From Nemopilema nomurai (Eukaryota; Cnidaria; Scyphozoa; Rhizostomeae; Rhizostomatidae), in contig ML133488.1 of the NCBI GenBank assembly GCA_003864495.1, positions 3,384,674 through 3,448,673 of the forward strand: 64,000 nucleotides of DNA, read 5' to 3'. A model generated the notes under the pieces. It had not been told where the DNA came from. It searched no databases and saw only the letters and a program-made list of their open reading frames with translations. Of the stretch, positions 12,501-25,400 are shown piece by piece (position 1 is the first letter of the stretch; the number at the start of each line of letters is the position of its first letter). Position numbers and translations under genes: made by a program.

Positions 12501-15500
12501 GATGTGCGTGCTTTGTTGCCCCATTAAACCATAGCTGCTTATTAGCATGCTGCATTTAGCTGCTGCAATCAACATATCAGCCATAGTAGAGCAGGTTGTA
12601 GTGTTTAGATTAATTGGGATGAAACCTGATGGATACCAAAAACTGCTCATCAGCCTTGAGTCCATGTCTCAATGGTTTCCTCCTTTTTCATAATAGATGC
12701 CAAGCTTGTTTCTGCCTTTATAAGGACATAGTAGGGGAACGGGCGGTAACCGCAACGCTTAATAACTCTGGCTATTTCGTAATTGGACCTGAACTATTTC
12801 ATCTCTAACTCCATCCCTTTCTAAATGATATTGTCCCTAACTCTACTCGTGACTTTGCCTAAATGTAAAGAAAACGTCATATTGAAGTGTCTTTTGCTTG
12901 ATGTGTAAGCAATTCGAACGTTTCCACCAACAGACATCGACAACTGCGTTGGAAACAAGTGCCAGAACGGGGCAACGTGCATGGATGGAACGGCCTCTTA
13001 CAGTTGCTTCTGTCGTCCAGGCTTCAATGGACAGTTCTGTGATACCAATATTGACAACTGTGCTAGCATGCCGTGCTTGAATGGGGGCAACTGTACCGAT
13101 CTTGTCAACGATTTCGAATGCAAGTGTCAAGACGGCTGGAAAGGGAAATTTTGTTCCTCTCGTAAGTATCATCTGAAGTTCATTTGGCTGCTTTGTTTGA
13201 CTAGTCTATAGTTTAGGTTAGCCTGATCCTTGTGTTATTATAGTCTCTTCCTTTTGTACACTCGTGAAAAGTAGTTCGATTATTGCTCGTAACGGTAGCA
13301 TATCCAAAGAAACAATTAAGTCTCCTTTGTTATCCTTTGCACGGTGATTGTGTTTATGCGGTTTGGTTTCAACGTTTCTAATTGTCCTTCACCTGGTCTG
13401 TTTCTCATGCATCCGTTTCCTGTTAGGTGTGTCCCATTGCGCCGGGAACCCCTGTAGCAACGGTGGGCAATGCGATGACGATGGCACAACTTTCCATTGT
13501 CGCTGTGGTGCTCGGTGGAAGGGTCGGACGTGCAGTGAACCTGCGGATGTGTGCCAACCCAGCCCGTGTCTCAACGGTGGCGTCTGCCTGAACACCGGAG
13601 GAATCGCTTCGTGTAAATGCAGCGAAGGCTTCGAAGGTCGCTATTGTGAGATTGGTAAGCATCAGTCGATCGCAATTTGTATGCTTAAAGCGTTTTAGAG
13701 CGTCTGCAAGGTAGAATCCATGGTGCATATAAAATGCAAATCATGGAAAGAAATAATTCAAATTAACTGGTGTTTTTGCATGCATGACAATAACAACAAT
13801 AACAATAACATTTTGTATTTGGCGAGCCTGTGTGAATAGCTAGATAGAGTTTCACATGTAATATTTCATTACTAAATGAAGGCTGTTTGAACGATATGCT
13901 CTCCCACACTTGTCATCATGAGTGAACACAGGGGTCCAGTGGTAACTAGTTTGCTTCGTCTTGCAGACAAAGATGACTGCGCACAGAACCCCTGCTTCAA
14001 CGAGGGTGTTTGTGTGGATGGCCCCAACTGGTACCTGTGCAAATGCAAGCCAGGCTTTGCCGGGATCGACTGTCGCATCAACATTGACGAATGCAGTAGC
14101 TCGCCTTGCAATTCCGTTGTTGGTGCCAAGTGCGTGGATGGTATTGGCAAGTATACCTGCATTTGCCCCGAAGGCAGGACTGGCAAGCGATGTGAAGGTA
14201 ATACGGCGCTCAGGGTCACTTTTGCTGTTAATCATGGATCTCTCCGTCTTGTCGTGTTTTAGAAGATTCGGTGCAGAACATTATCCCACCAGATGGCGTG
14301 GGTTTTCAAATTTTCGTTGACTTGTCAATAAGATTATTGTGGAAGATAAGCTTTGAATGATTTTACGTAGGCAATGGGTGATACGCTGATCCGGAATTTA
14401 GATATCCAGACTGCCTTATCACTCACTAAAGTATAACAAATGCCTATCATTCGTGTTGTTGAAATGTGACGATTTTGTGGGTCCTCCTTTCAGTCGTGAT
14501 ACAGAATGCCAAATGCCTAGTGGGTGATGTCTTCATGGACCACAATAAAACCTGGAACGAAGAATGCAATACATGCACATGCGAGAACCGGAAAGTGACC
14601 TGCACTAAAGTGTGGTGTGGTCCGTCTAATTGCATGAAGGAGGACACGTGCACCGAGGACCACCCTTGCAAAGAGAAGAAGGACAGCTTGTGCCTCACCC
14701 CGCCCTGCACCCAATGGGGCCAATGCGAGGGGAAGTACACAGAGGTCAGTCAAGGCCTTTGTAGTCCTGCGACAGAGATGTCCAAGCTAACTGACGATTG
14801 TGCCAAGGTGAATATTGTGTACGATGCCAGAAGGATGCCCAAAGGAACCATCCTGGAAGAGTTTTGTCATCAGCTGCGCTACCTGAAGCTGTTCCGTTCA
14901 TACGCCCTGGAAGGTCCCATCAAAGTCCACTGCAACCTGGCAGGAGCTGGAAGCCTAGAGAATGCCACAAGCATTGTTGTGTCAATCAGCAGCGAAGGGA
15001 CGGGTGTGGCCCCCAAGGCAGCATTGGACCTCGCCAGTCTCATCAAGTCGCAGTCTTCTAATACCACGATGTACAATATTTTCATTGCAATTGTCCAGGT
15101 TACTATTGAAAGGCCAATGGTGATGTCCTATCATGCTACTGAAGGTATGCTTAAGTCTGCATCGTTTCTTGCCACCCCCTCCCTTGAATCAATTCCCCCC
15201 TCTCTTGAATATCTACCTTGAATATTTATTGATGACCATGTGTGTATTTGATGTACAATGGCAACTTTTTCATGCAACGCCTGTGTTTTTGAGGGAAATA
15301 ATGTTACTTCTGGTGGTGTGTGGAAATCAAACTTGGTGATATCAGTCGGAAATTTATTTACTGACGGTAGCTTTATCAGCTGTCTAGTACTTTTGCTTCT
15401 GCCATCAATGATGATCAGTAATTCTGTACGAATGATGATCAGTAATAATGTACGAATTTTGACGAGCTCTTTTTCCATTAAGGTCCCGTGTTCCTTATCC

Positions 15501-15925
15501 CGCTGGTTGCTTGTATGGTCGGACTGGCAGCGATACTCCTTCTGGTCCTTTGCATCACCACAAGACGGTACCGCACCAAAGAACCTGACGGTGCGGAGGA
15601 GCAGCATCTAGCTGGCTATTTTACAAAGACCCGGAACAACTGGCATCGGAAACGCAGGGACAAGAACCTTTGCAGGAAAGAAAGAAATACTCTGAAAGAG
15701 ACTTCTAAGAACAGCTCGCCAACCGAGCTTACGGACTTGGAACCTAGCTGTTCTTCTACGGGCTCTCTCGATGATCAAGACATTGACGCGAGCGACAACA
15801 GGTTGTTGGCGGGCGTGCGTGCCGCGCGGTTAATGCAGCGCGAGATGGAAGAATCGATTGGAAAGCCGGACACGATAAATATCGACCTGGATCTGGAAAA
15901 CGATCAGAGAGAGTTTATTATTTAG
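203..15925 (+). CDS. JAG (Jagged-like): Jagged/Serrate-type Notch ligand (5' partial, 18 exons)
   Basis: Type I membrane ligand that activates Notch on neighbouring cells. Exons: 203-532, 2495-2549, 3963-4208, 4704-4764, 5998-6128, 6256-6372, 7481-7594, 7899-8012, 8283-8396, 9509-10286, 10511-10752, 10888-11133, 11426-11578, 12934-13161, 13427-13654, 13967-14197, 14494-15144, 15483-15925. Together they give 1493 codons plus stop with all phases compatible. Order seen: MNNL domain, DSL domain, 24 EGF repeats, VWC-like cysteine region, transmembrane helix, cytoplasmic tail. The VWC region and the long C1-C2 loop of EGF18 separate Jagged from Delta. The signal-peptide exon is not in the window, so the start is missing. 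Introns of up to about 2 kb show no other gene. JAG1 versus JAG2 cannot be decided; this is probably the single pre-duplication gene. Confidence 0.95.
3963..4208 (+). CDS. JAG (Jagged-like): Jagged exon: DSL receptor-binding domain
   Basis: This exon starts in phase 1 (acceptor ...ATTCAG) and ends at TTC|GTAAGT. It carries the DSL signature: [10 protein letters not shown], then CKPR, a GH-x-x-C turn, and [10 protein letters not shown] as the last pair. In known ligands the DSL domain binds Notch EGF11. All six expected cysteines are present, so the ligand should be able to bind receptor. EGF1 and EGF2 follow in the exons at 4704-4764 (61 bp) and 5998-6128 (131 bp). These are the atypical short EGFs that belong to the DSL-proximal DOS region. 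Confidence 0.95.
9509..10286 (+). CDS. JAG (Jagged-like): Jagged exon: intronless block of EGF7 to EGF13
   Basis: A 778-bp exon encodes six complete EGF repeats and most of a seventh, with no intron. The neighbouring EGFs sit on exons of 114-246 bp. Several repeats begin with the calcium-binding consensus (NIDEC, DIDEC); EGF9 and EGF10 lack it. The DNA is clearly richer in GC than the flanking introns and exons, especially 9590-10170, with many C-ending codons. Vertebrate Jagged has far fewer EGFs in this segment, so the block is where the extra repeats sit. The donor is CAA|GTGAGT, phase 2. Confidence 0.92.
10317..10342 (+). repeat. (CTGA)n microsatellite
   Basis: About six tandem CTGA units lie just downstream of the donor of the big EGF exon, inside the 10287-10510 intron. 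No coding role is apparent. Confidence 0.85.
14494..15144 (+). CDS. JAG (Jagged-like): Jagged exon: VWC-like and juxtamembrane extracellular region
   Basis: This exon begins just after EGF24. It carries a von Willebrand factor C-like cysteine cluster, with landmarks [13 protein letters not shown] and KVWCGPSNC. The latter resembles the human JAG1 segment around KVWCGPRPC. The rest ([12 protein letters not shown] onward) matches the Jagged-specific juxtamembrane domain, where human JAG1 has a similar DNCANITFTFN stretch. N-glycosylation sequons (for example NAT and NTT) are visible. The exon ends GAAG|GTATGC in phase 1. Confidence 0.93.
15483..15925 (+). CDS. JAG (Jagged-like): Jagged terminal exon: transmembrane helix and intracellular tail
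   Basis: The last exon follows the acceptor CATTAAG. It opens with a hydrophobic stretch of about 25 residues (from [18 protein letters not shown]), followed by the stop-transfer basics TTRRYR. The tail of about 115 residues contains a basic cluster (RKRRDK) and several acidic serine-rich stretches. It ends in REFII, a hydrophobic C-terminus that resembles the YIV end of human JAG1, which binds a PDZ protein. The stop codon is TAG at 15923. Confidence 0.93.
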
Positions 15926-17005
15926 CTCAGCTTGGGCCAGACTGGCTGGCGTTAAATCAACTGGATGGATATTCCATTATTGTATCAGCTGATGACGGGC
16001 TCCCCTTTGGAAAGTATGGTCGTGCCTCCGCGTTTGGAAGCTAACTCTTTGTGGATTCCACTTGATCGCCAGGCTTCGAAGGCTACACGTAGAAGATACC
16101 TTAGCATAGAATGGTGTTGAGGAGTTTATTTTGTTCTTTGGTAGAAACTTGGCTAGTCATGTTCACTTGCAGTGACCATCACATCATTGACTGAATCACG
16201 TTTGATTCCTTGATGACCTTGACGTAACGTTTACGAAGAGAAATAACTGGCTTTGGTGTGAATTACTACGGTGATAGGCAAGGAATGCAAAAGGGACGCG
16301 ACCTCCTGGCCTTTCGGTTGAAAAAATGGGCGGGGAATGAAATTGTCGACTGCAGACACCCTCGCGGGAACTACAAAGCATAGAATCGACCTTGCTTCGT
16401 TTTAAAACAAGTGCCGCTGCGAATTCTGTAGGAAAATGCTTTGGCAATCAGAGAATTTTTGTAGATATAGAATTATGTAAGTACCAGTACAACCCGTATT
16501 GTATCTCTAAAAAATTAGAGGGGCAATTTAATTATGTAAATATGTAAATGAACATTTTAAGTTATGTTGCGTTCTTTTCGTTTTTAGTCAAAATTGTTGC
16601 TATGACGTTACTCTGTGTAAAGAGGAGTACTTTAGAATATTGATTCAGGGGGGAAAATAGATCATTTTAGTTGCGTTTGCGTACATATAATTGTATAGTT
16701 TTCTAATACTTTGTAAAACAAGCGCACCCGTCCTTATTCCGAAACGACGATCAAGGTCATTGGACATCGGGATGTATTTTCCATAAAGCAAATTATCACC
16801 AAATCAAAGCAATCTGCTGTTATTCCAAATTTGATAACGAAGTGATTATCGTATTTCAAGAAATACACAGAATTGATATTTGAAAGGCATGCTCGCTTTC
16901 TAAACGCTATTTTTGATGGAAATTTTACTGTCCTTTCCACTGGCCAAATTGAACTGGATTCTGAGTTGTGAATTTGAAATCTCCGAACTCACTTAGTTCA
17001 GCCGC

Positions 17006-17011
17006 AATAAA
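17006..17011 (+). terminator. candidate Jagged poly(A) signal AATAAA
   Basis: This is the first canonical AATAAA I see on the + strand after the Jagged stop codon. It would give a 3' UTR of about 1.1 kb. No transcript evidence is available. Confidence 0.4.
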
Positions 17012-19390
17012 CATGTATTACATGACCTTCTTGACATCACAAGGCCTCGTTTCAGCAGCTGCCTCTTCTGCATATTAATTAGCGGCCTATTTTAGAAGCT
17101 TGTTCGCAGCTTTGGCCTAACATATATAAACTAGCCAAATACTCTAGGCTTTTCCCTTGTTTTATTAAAGTCACTGTAAGGAGAACGTTCTCTTACGTTA
17201 ACTTAATTGTGTTTGCGTTCTGTACAAAGTACAATTAATGTTAAATTGATTTAATGCACTTAAAGTTGTTCTTATTTGTTAGATTTAGATATCTTTCAGC
17301 AATACTGATCAGCGACAAGCCCCGTTGCAGCTAGCCCTATTGCGAGAATTTTGGCACGTACACATTTTCCTTTGCTTAAGATCACGCGGTGTCGCTAGTG
17401 CATCATCTGGCAGCAATGTCATGGAAAGCGACGGAAGACTTAGGAACGCCCCTTTGCTAAGACATCCCTACTCGATCTTTCGCTGGGTCGTGTTCCCTTC
17501 CTGGGCAGAACTGTAATGTCTCTTGCCTTTGCGTCATTGACTCTGTGGACCCTATGACTATAGTCACCTGTGGAATGATTCGGAAAGGCCTCACAGGCTT
17601 TGACGCTAGATACGATTGCCGATGCTTTAGTCATTGCCTATGCAGAGAACATCCATCGGATAATACCATAAGCTTCCAAAGGAGTCATTTTCAGCAATGT
17701 TCCGGCTTGTTTCCCTCTTTCGACGTATGATACAGTATCGCGACCGTATAGCTTTCCAAATTATTATATACCCATTGTTAACTTCCTATTTGGGTTTTTA
17801 ACCAACTGTATTCGCGGAAAAACCTACGTATCAATTTTTGATAAAGCTATATAATAAGAGGAGCAAATGTGTTCACGTTTGTCTAACTTAACTTGCCATT
17901 TCATAGAAATAAATCTGGGCATAACTTAATATATGGTTTTAACGCTCGTTTCTAAGAGCTCGCTTCGTTGAAAGATCGATAGATTGCTGATATTGTATGA
18001 AACGAAATATTTATTTTGAATCGAAAATTGTTATACACTATCAGAAAGCAAATCACCGATATTAGATTCGTAGAAAATGGGCTTCGTTTCTGCCTCCCTA
18101 CCTTAACTTATTTTCACAAAAGACGTCTTGTTTGAAAGTTGAAAACCTGTTTTCAACCATTGCCAGCGAGCATCACAAAGAGCTACAGTTAAAATTGATC
18201 GATTAATGTTAAAATATGTCTTTATTTATGTTTGTCAAAATATGGATCTGGTGCTTGGTATCTTAAGCACGTTTAAGATATGATATGTAAGACGGATGAC
18301 ATTTTGCAAAAAGCCTAAATGCCTCTAGTTAGTTGCAGTTGATCGCTTTTTGGCGATTTTCCTGTGCAGCCACAACATTCAAGGCTCAAAGTAGCTAACA
18401 TTTTTAACATGCGCACAATTACGCTAGCACAAGAGCTGGCCAATTGCCTTTTGTTGCACCTCCCTTCTCAATGACAACTTTGCAGCCAGCCGAAACATAC
18501 GCCAAAGCTACTAAATGATGATAGGCAATGGATTCAAGACGCCCGAGCAATCGTTTTACGTATTATTCCGGGCAATCGGTTCCCCCTAATAACATGCCAA
18601 TTGCAATTCAAAACTGTGCGGCATTCTTACAGGAATCAGCACAACGAGATATGAACAGGAGGAGTACGCTTCTCCTGCAGTTCTTTTCGTTCACGTGGGT
18701 GCCTTCTCACATATACTGAGGTCTCCGTAGCTGCTTGTCTTCCCAGCTGCATTGGGAAAAGAAGCAAAGAGCACTGCGATGAATTGTGTATTTGGTACGG
18801 CGATGAAGAGTCTTTGCCTTGTTTTGGTAAATTTTTGCCGCATGCTCAGCTGTGCCACTGATCAAAGGCGCAGGCAACGTCGTTTCCCTTGCAAACATAA
18901 TTTGCAGTTGAGTTAGGTACATGGCAAAACATGGCCCTGAAATTGGCCTATTGTTTGCAGCTTTACGCCCATATAAAGCGACAAAGGGTGGAGTCAAAAA
19001 GAGACCCAATTTATATCATTCATATCTTACCAATATAATTTCGATATCCAAAACTAAAGAATTACATCAGTATTATTGCTCTAAAAACAACGAAGTACGG
19101 GAAATAAAAAAATTCCACACACATTTAACCCGTGATAAAATTCACTTTTATATATTATTTAAAATATCTCGCATGATGTCATCTTTACAACCAGTTCTAT
19201 CAGGACTGCAAATAAAGAGATGAATTAGAAATAAGCGGTGGTGAGATGATAAGAAGAGAAGTTCAGAGATTACATTTTCGAGTTTAGAAATGATAATTCT
19301 AGATTTGTACAAAATTCTAGATTAACTAAGTTAGAAAAAGGTTTAGAATACCTCTTTGTGCACTTCCTGCAATACAACAAGTTTTACGTC

Positions 19391-19396
19391 TTTATT
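19391..19396 (-). terminator. candidate L2HGDH poly(A) signal AATAAA
   Basis: TTTATT on the + strand reads AATAAA on the - strand, about 100 bp past the L2HGDH stop. This is a plausible short 3' UTR. Confidence 0.5.
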
Positions 19397-19497
19397 AACT
19401 ATCAAAAATTGTGTATCTTTCAGTGTATGTGCGTCTAATTTTTCAGTTAGCTTTGCTTACAAAAACCAGAAAATCTGCGCGACGAAAATGTTTCTAG

Positions 19498-22400
19498 CTA
19501 TAACTGGAACTGACTTTGAACTCTGTCGGCAACCATCTTCGCAATGGCCAGAGACGAGGTCGCTGCGGGCGAAGGAGCGTTTCGAACATGAAGAACTCGC
19601 TGTCCAATAGCACTCTGTCCTGAGTCGAATACAAAGTCGTCAACGAGGTTCCCCTCCTTGTCTAGAGCCTGGGCACGAACTCCACTCGGACCCCTATGAA
19701 GGAGATATATCACTTAGCCAGCAAACAATTAAGTTGAACTTCTTCGAAAAACTTCTTCATAAGTTGTTTTACGGGAACTGTGCAGAGGCATGTAGCACCC
19801 TTTTCACGCTTGTTCCACGACTATTAGACTGTAAAATCGACAAAACAGATATTTTGACGAGAAAGAATGGAGCAATAGTGGAATCTTGAGGTTTCAGATT
19901 TACAAACTTGTTTTTCCACTCAAAACGGTAATTCAGTAACCATTAAACGGGCGACGCCCTCGCAAATTCACAATTAAGCACAGGTCACGTTTCATTCAGC
20001 CGAACATTAAGTAGAGAAAGATAGGTAAAAAGACCAAAAGAAAGTTCCACAGAAAGGTCAAATTATATAAAGTAACAAGGCATGGGTAGCTAATTTGCAA
20101 TCATATTACGATGCATGGTCTGCAAAATGATGCAGAACCAATTTAGAGCACCACCACAGGACGTCAATGATATAAATTATTTCATTGAGAATTTGACGTC
20201 TCTGTGAATATTTGATTTTTCTAAGAATATTTGATTTTGAGATGCAAACCGGATAATAATGATGAATAATTCAGTTCACGTTTTCATACATTTTCTATGA
20301 CCACATTGATCAGTTTGAATCAATCCTACGGTTTTTGTAAATAAACGTTTGCTATTATATGCCAAATAAAAATGACTGCAGGGTACATGACCATAACAAA
20401 TCCATTTTGAAGCTGCGAGAAAAATAATAATAGAAAATGACAGGTGCTTCTGACTATGTCTGAAATCCAAACGAATGTTTGCTTGGGGCAAGAAGTTGAC
20501 TGCTAAACTGGTGGATTGTTTTGAGCGATCAAATTAGAGACGTCAAAAAAGCGAGTAAGTGCAAGGATTTGCTGATTTGAAGTACAAATTTTGAAATAGG
20601 ATTTGGTAAATACAGAACATTTACAACAATGTTTTTATTACGAGTCAGACATCGAGGTTTAGAAATGAAGCAAAACACAAAGATAGACGATAATACAGTT
20701 TAACAATAGAATCGAGCCATATGGTTTGACAATAGAGTCGAACGATATGGTTTCATGTTAGAGTGGAATGATTTAAAGGGTTTAGTAATAACGACAAACA
20801 ATAGCCTTAAACAATAGACGAAGACTATTGGTAAGGTAGAACGCGAAAGACTAAAAAGAAAGTCGAGAAAAAGGGTGAACGTACAATTCAAATAGCGTGG
20901 AGTCAAGCAAAAGAGACACACTATATTCAATGACAGTCGTCAAGTTCTATCAATGACTACACGCTTAAGAATGGTGAGTATACATTAATAACAAGCAACG
21001 AAGTTGAAATTTCTAAAGCCAAAGGACTACTTTGAGGAGGAGAAAGTATTTTCAGTTATTAAATAAATCTAAGAAAGAGAATAAAATCTGACCTTTCGAC
21101 GTCTTCAAGACGTAGCTCGGGAACATACTTTTGCAACTGCTTAATCTGTGCTTCCAATACAAAGCTACGATAAAACTCCTCTAACCCAAATTTGAAATTC
21201 TTTGCAATCAGCCTTTGCAGACCACTGAAAAGAAGATGAACGAGAAAACATTTACTCTAGGCGCGTAAATACCACGACAGAAAGGGTCATTACATTGAAT
21301 ATATAAGGACACCAGCTGCCGTTTGAGATTACTGAAGCAAGCATGATGTCACAGTGCACACCGAGAAGTTCGAAAAAAGAAATTTATGAAAAGCAGCTTG
21401 CAGGGTGGTAAAAGGTATCAAGAAAAGGCTGGCACTCAGCTAGTAGCAAAGTAGATAGAGAGGTTACTGGACACGAGTTATGTCCAATTGGCACGATTTT
21501 GGTACTTGTGACACTAGGCGCGTAAATACCATGACAGGAAGGGTCATTATATTGAAATATAAAAACTAGAAACAATACAAATATGGACAAACTTTAAAAT
21601 CTACCTGAAGCCAAGAGAGTCTGCTAGGTCGGCAAAATTAAAATCTGTAAAATTGTATCCTTCTCTTTTGAATGCAAGAAGTGCATTTGGCCCAAGCCAG
21701 ACACTGCCGTCCATGCGAGGTGTGAAATGTACACCAAGGAATGGAAGCTTTGGATCTGGCACCTGTCAAACACAACGTTATTGGCACCATTATTCTCTAG
21801 TTCACATCTAGTGCTGCTGAAAAGATGACACCATAACGAAACACACGTGTTTTCACTTAGGCACTCTTCCTCGCCCACACATATCCAATACGAGACTACT
21901 AGCATGAAATGTAATACGTTAACAGCTGCTTATAAGGTCATCTAAGGTGAACAGAAGATAAATTCTAAATAATTAGAGTCAGTGTTGCCACGTACCGGGT
22001 AAATATTTCCGTTTACCAAGTATTGCTTATGGGGTTTCAGCACAAGATATTCTCCACGAAAGGGCACTATCTTTGGCTCACTGCTGCACCCAGTCTTTTC
22101 TGCTAATTTGTCTGATTGAAGCCCGCCACAAGTAAGAACATAGCGACAATTAATTGGCCCCTAAGGATAATCAAAATATGATAACGAAAAAGATGATTTC
22201 GATATTTTGCATCGGAAAAATAAAACTAGGTACAAAAACTGGTAACAGGAAACTAAAAAAAGAAGAAAATGAAGTGTATTATTGTCTTAAGATAGGTCTT
22301 AATTCTATCAAAATAAGCAGCTAAATAGCATCGAAAAAATCTCAACCAACGTAAAAGGCATGCAGGCATCTATTCATTGCACTGATATAAACGAATTCCC

Positions 22401-25400
22401 AAAGAACTAGCCAAAAGATATTATGCTCATCGATTTAAGAACTTACTCCTTGGTAGGGCTGCAATTAGCCTGAAAATTTAACTTTGCCACGCTATTGGGT
22501 GGTCACTCTCTTTCTAGGAGAATGTCTAGATTTGAACCTAACGCCATTTTCAACCCTAAAGCCTAGCGCACACTAGCAATTTTTGTCGCCAACGAGGGGG
22601 ATTTTGTCGCTGGCATTTGAATAATTTTCCCTGCACACTTGTGATCTTTTCTGCATTGGCCAATGATTTTATGCCTCGATCTCATAATGAGTTTCGATTA
22701 AAAAAGGCGGGGATTTAACAAGCACGTCTTCATAATGCGTGTACCTGGACATCCTAAAAATTACGGGATGGGAAAATTTGGACAGAAAAGAATGAAAATA
22801 TTGGCAGCTTTGATTATCCTTCGAAGAAAAAGACGTAATAGAAGAAGTAGGCAACAAAAATATCGTGTTGGTATCCATCGCAAAGTAGAGATTTTAGTCG
22901 CTGGCGACAAAGATTTAAGAAAATAGCAAACGATTTCATTGTTAAATAACGCACTTAACTATGCTATAATTGGGAAATCAAAACTATCCTAGCTATTGAT
23001 CATTTGTTCGCATCTTATGAAACATCGTGCTCTATCATATGAACAGCTTGCAATAAATTCATTCATAGTATTCAGAACACATGAACTCATGATAAGGAAA
23101 ATGTCTTGCATACCTTGTTTTTGCCGAAAATCTGAATTGGGTAGTCCTCACCTGATGAAAAAACAACCGTATTACGCCAATTAAATCTCTTTTCATGCAG
23201 AAAGTTACTATAGAAGCGCAACACTGTGATGGGGCCTCCGTAAAATACTACCATCGAAAATTACAAGGCGTTTGTGACAAATTCTGGCCCATTTGTAGAT
23301 CATTGAGAGCTGCCAAGATTTTCACTACTGAAAGCAGTGGTTGCGTTCTGTGTGGAGCTTATTCAAGATAAAAAAAATCAGTTCCCTGTTTAATCCGCTT
23401 TGCACAATGATAAGGTAATACCATAATTAGTACATTGAGCAAGTACATTGAAAAATAAACTTTCGGGTACTACTGACTGCTATTGCAGAACCCTGAAAAT
23501 CCACTGGACGGAAACAAGAATAAATGAATTACATGAAAAGCAGTCTTTTCCTCAGATGAAAAGCTCTGTGGTTAAGTCACAAAAGGGACAGCGAGTGATC
23601 CAATGAAATGAATTCTCGCTGTGGATAATGCAAGAAAGGTTGAAGAGAAGAGGAAAAAAACCCTGGGAGGATGATATGTAACAGATGTAACAGAAACAAA
23701 GGAACTGAGAATAAAGAATTGGCGAATGGGGAGGAGCAACTTAGAACCTTTTATCAAGAGTTGATCATAGTGAAGATAAAACTTCCATCCTGCGACAACA
23801 AGTGGTTGGGTACAGACTGGTGCAAAAGGGGTAAAAAAAAAAGGGGTCCACAGTAACTACAAAATTTGTGACATGGTAACTACAACATCTAGAAAAGAAG
23901 CATATTGCAGGAAGATGTTTTACCATTATCACTTGGGCTGCTGTTTGGCCGTCCCAATGTACTTCTGAAGTCAGTTACCTGCAAAACAGTTATCAGAAAT
24001 TATAATGTGGAGGATTACCTTTGCCATGCCAGATAATAATATCATCCCAATTTGTAGCAAGAGGTACAGTTTCACAGAGGAGATCAGACAAGGTTTATTG
24101 ATAGAAATTCAAGTTTTACTTGAGATGCATAGATTGATTTTATGTACAAAAACAAAAAATCATTTTATTGCTGTTTAATGTTTAATTTAGCACAATTAAC
24201 ATATACTGGATGAAGTTGAATGAAGACAGATACAGAAATGGTAAGTTGTAATGCTATAAATCATTGTATAAATAATTCCTGAATGCCAAAAAGAAAAATA
24301 TAAACAAATTTAGCTTTTTGGCATTTCTCCAGAATTTGAAAAAATGTTACCTCAAATCCTGTCACAATTTTCCCTCCACTTTTCTCAAAAACTTCACCAA
24401 ATTTTCTTGCCACAAGTCCCCAGTCAACAATACCAGTGTTTGGTGAATACAGTCCTATTTTGCCCTAAAATTCAAAGTGAAGCCATTTGGATATTGCCAA
24501 AATTGCAAGCAAGTGCTGTGAAAATTGCAGCAAAGGCCCAGGGTAATAAATTTGGTTGCAGTCCCTCATAATGTACCAAATCAATTTATGTCATGCTATT
24601 TGTGTTATGAACAGAACTTTATATTGCTTCTCAACACCTTGCATTGGGCCCAATGGAGTCAACTATCTTAGGGGGCCCCTGGGCTCTGGTGAAGTTGACC
24701 CATGGGTCAATGCGTCACTGATTGGGGCTGGAACAAAGATTGGAGGCAGCAGGCTTAATATATGATCGGAAACAAAAGTGGATGCAAGAAATGGCTCAGT
24801 AAGAGAATCAGTAGATACATGCTCAGTTTCATTACTAGGGGTCACAGTTTGTGACAAGGCTGGTTAAAAAAGATTGATCTTGGATAGCAAACACGCTTGA
24901 ACTGCAACTAAATATCATTACATTCATCAAACTATCAAAGTCTAGCAAATATACAAAATTAATGATCAATTAAACCAGTCCACTTTGGAAAATCTACTAA
25001 AATTTTGTAGGAAGCAATTCTAACCATTTTCAAATTAACAATGCCAATAATAAAAAAGGTGACCTCACAATGTGGTTCCATCTCCTTAATTTCTGAACGT
25101 GACAAAAAGGTGAGTCCTTTTGCACCATTTGTGACACCTCGTTTATACAAATCTTCCAGTCTTGGTACTTCTTCATTAGTTACTGCAACAATTATCTGTA
25201 AATATTTAACAATTATCTTTAAGAATCATTGCATAGATGCAAAATCTTGGTTCACTCTTATGAACCTTTGAATGTTTGATAGCAATAAACCAGCATTCAC
25301 ATACTAAATAATGCAACTAGAAATGAGAACATTTCATTTTGTATGTATATTTTAGAAATTCATTTAATTTTCTCATCAAACTGTTTGATTTCTTAAAAAA

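Larger units (their letters stand above)
15926..19497. other. Jagged 3' UTR and convergent intergenic region
   Basis: About 3.6 kb lie between the stop codons of Jagged (+) and L2HGDH (-). The first kilobase is probably Jagged 3' UTR and the last hundred or so bases L2HGDH 3' UTR. Between them I found no exon with family similarity, no tRNA-like sequence and no clear transposon. The short open frames here have no recognisable domain. Confidence 0.6.
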
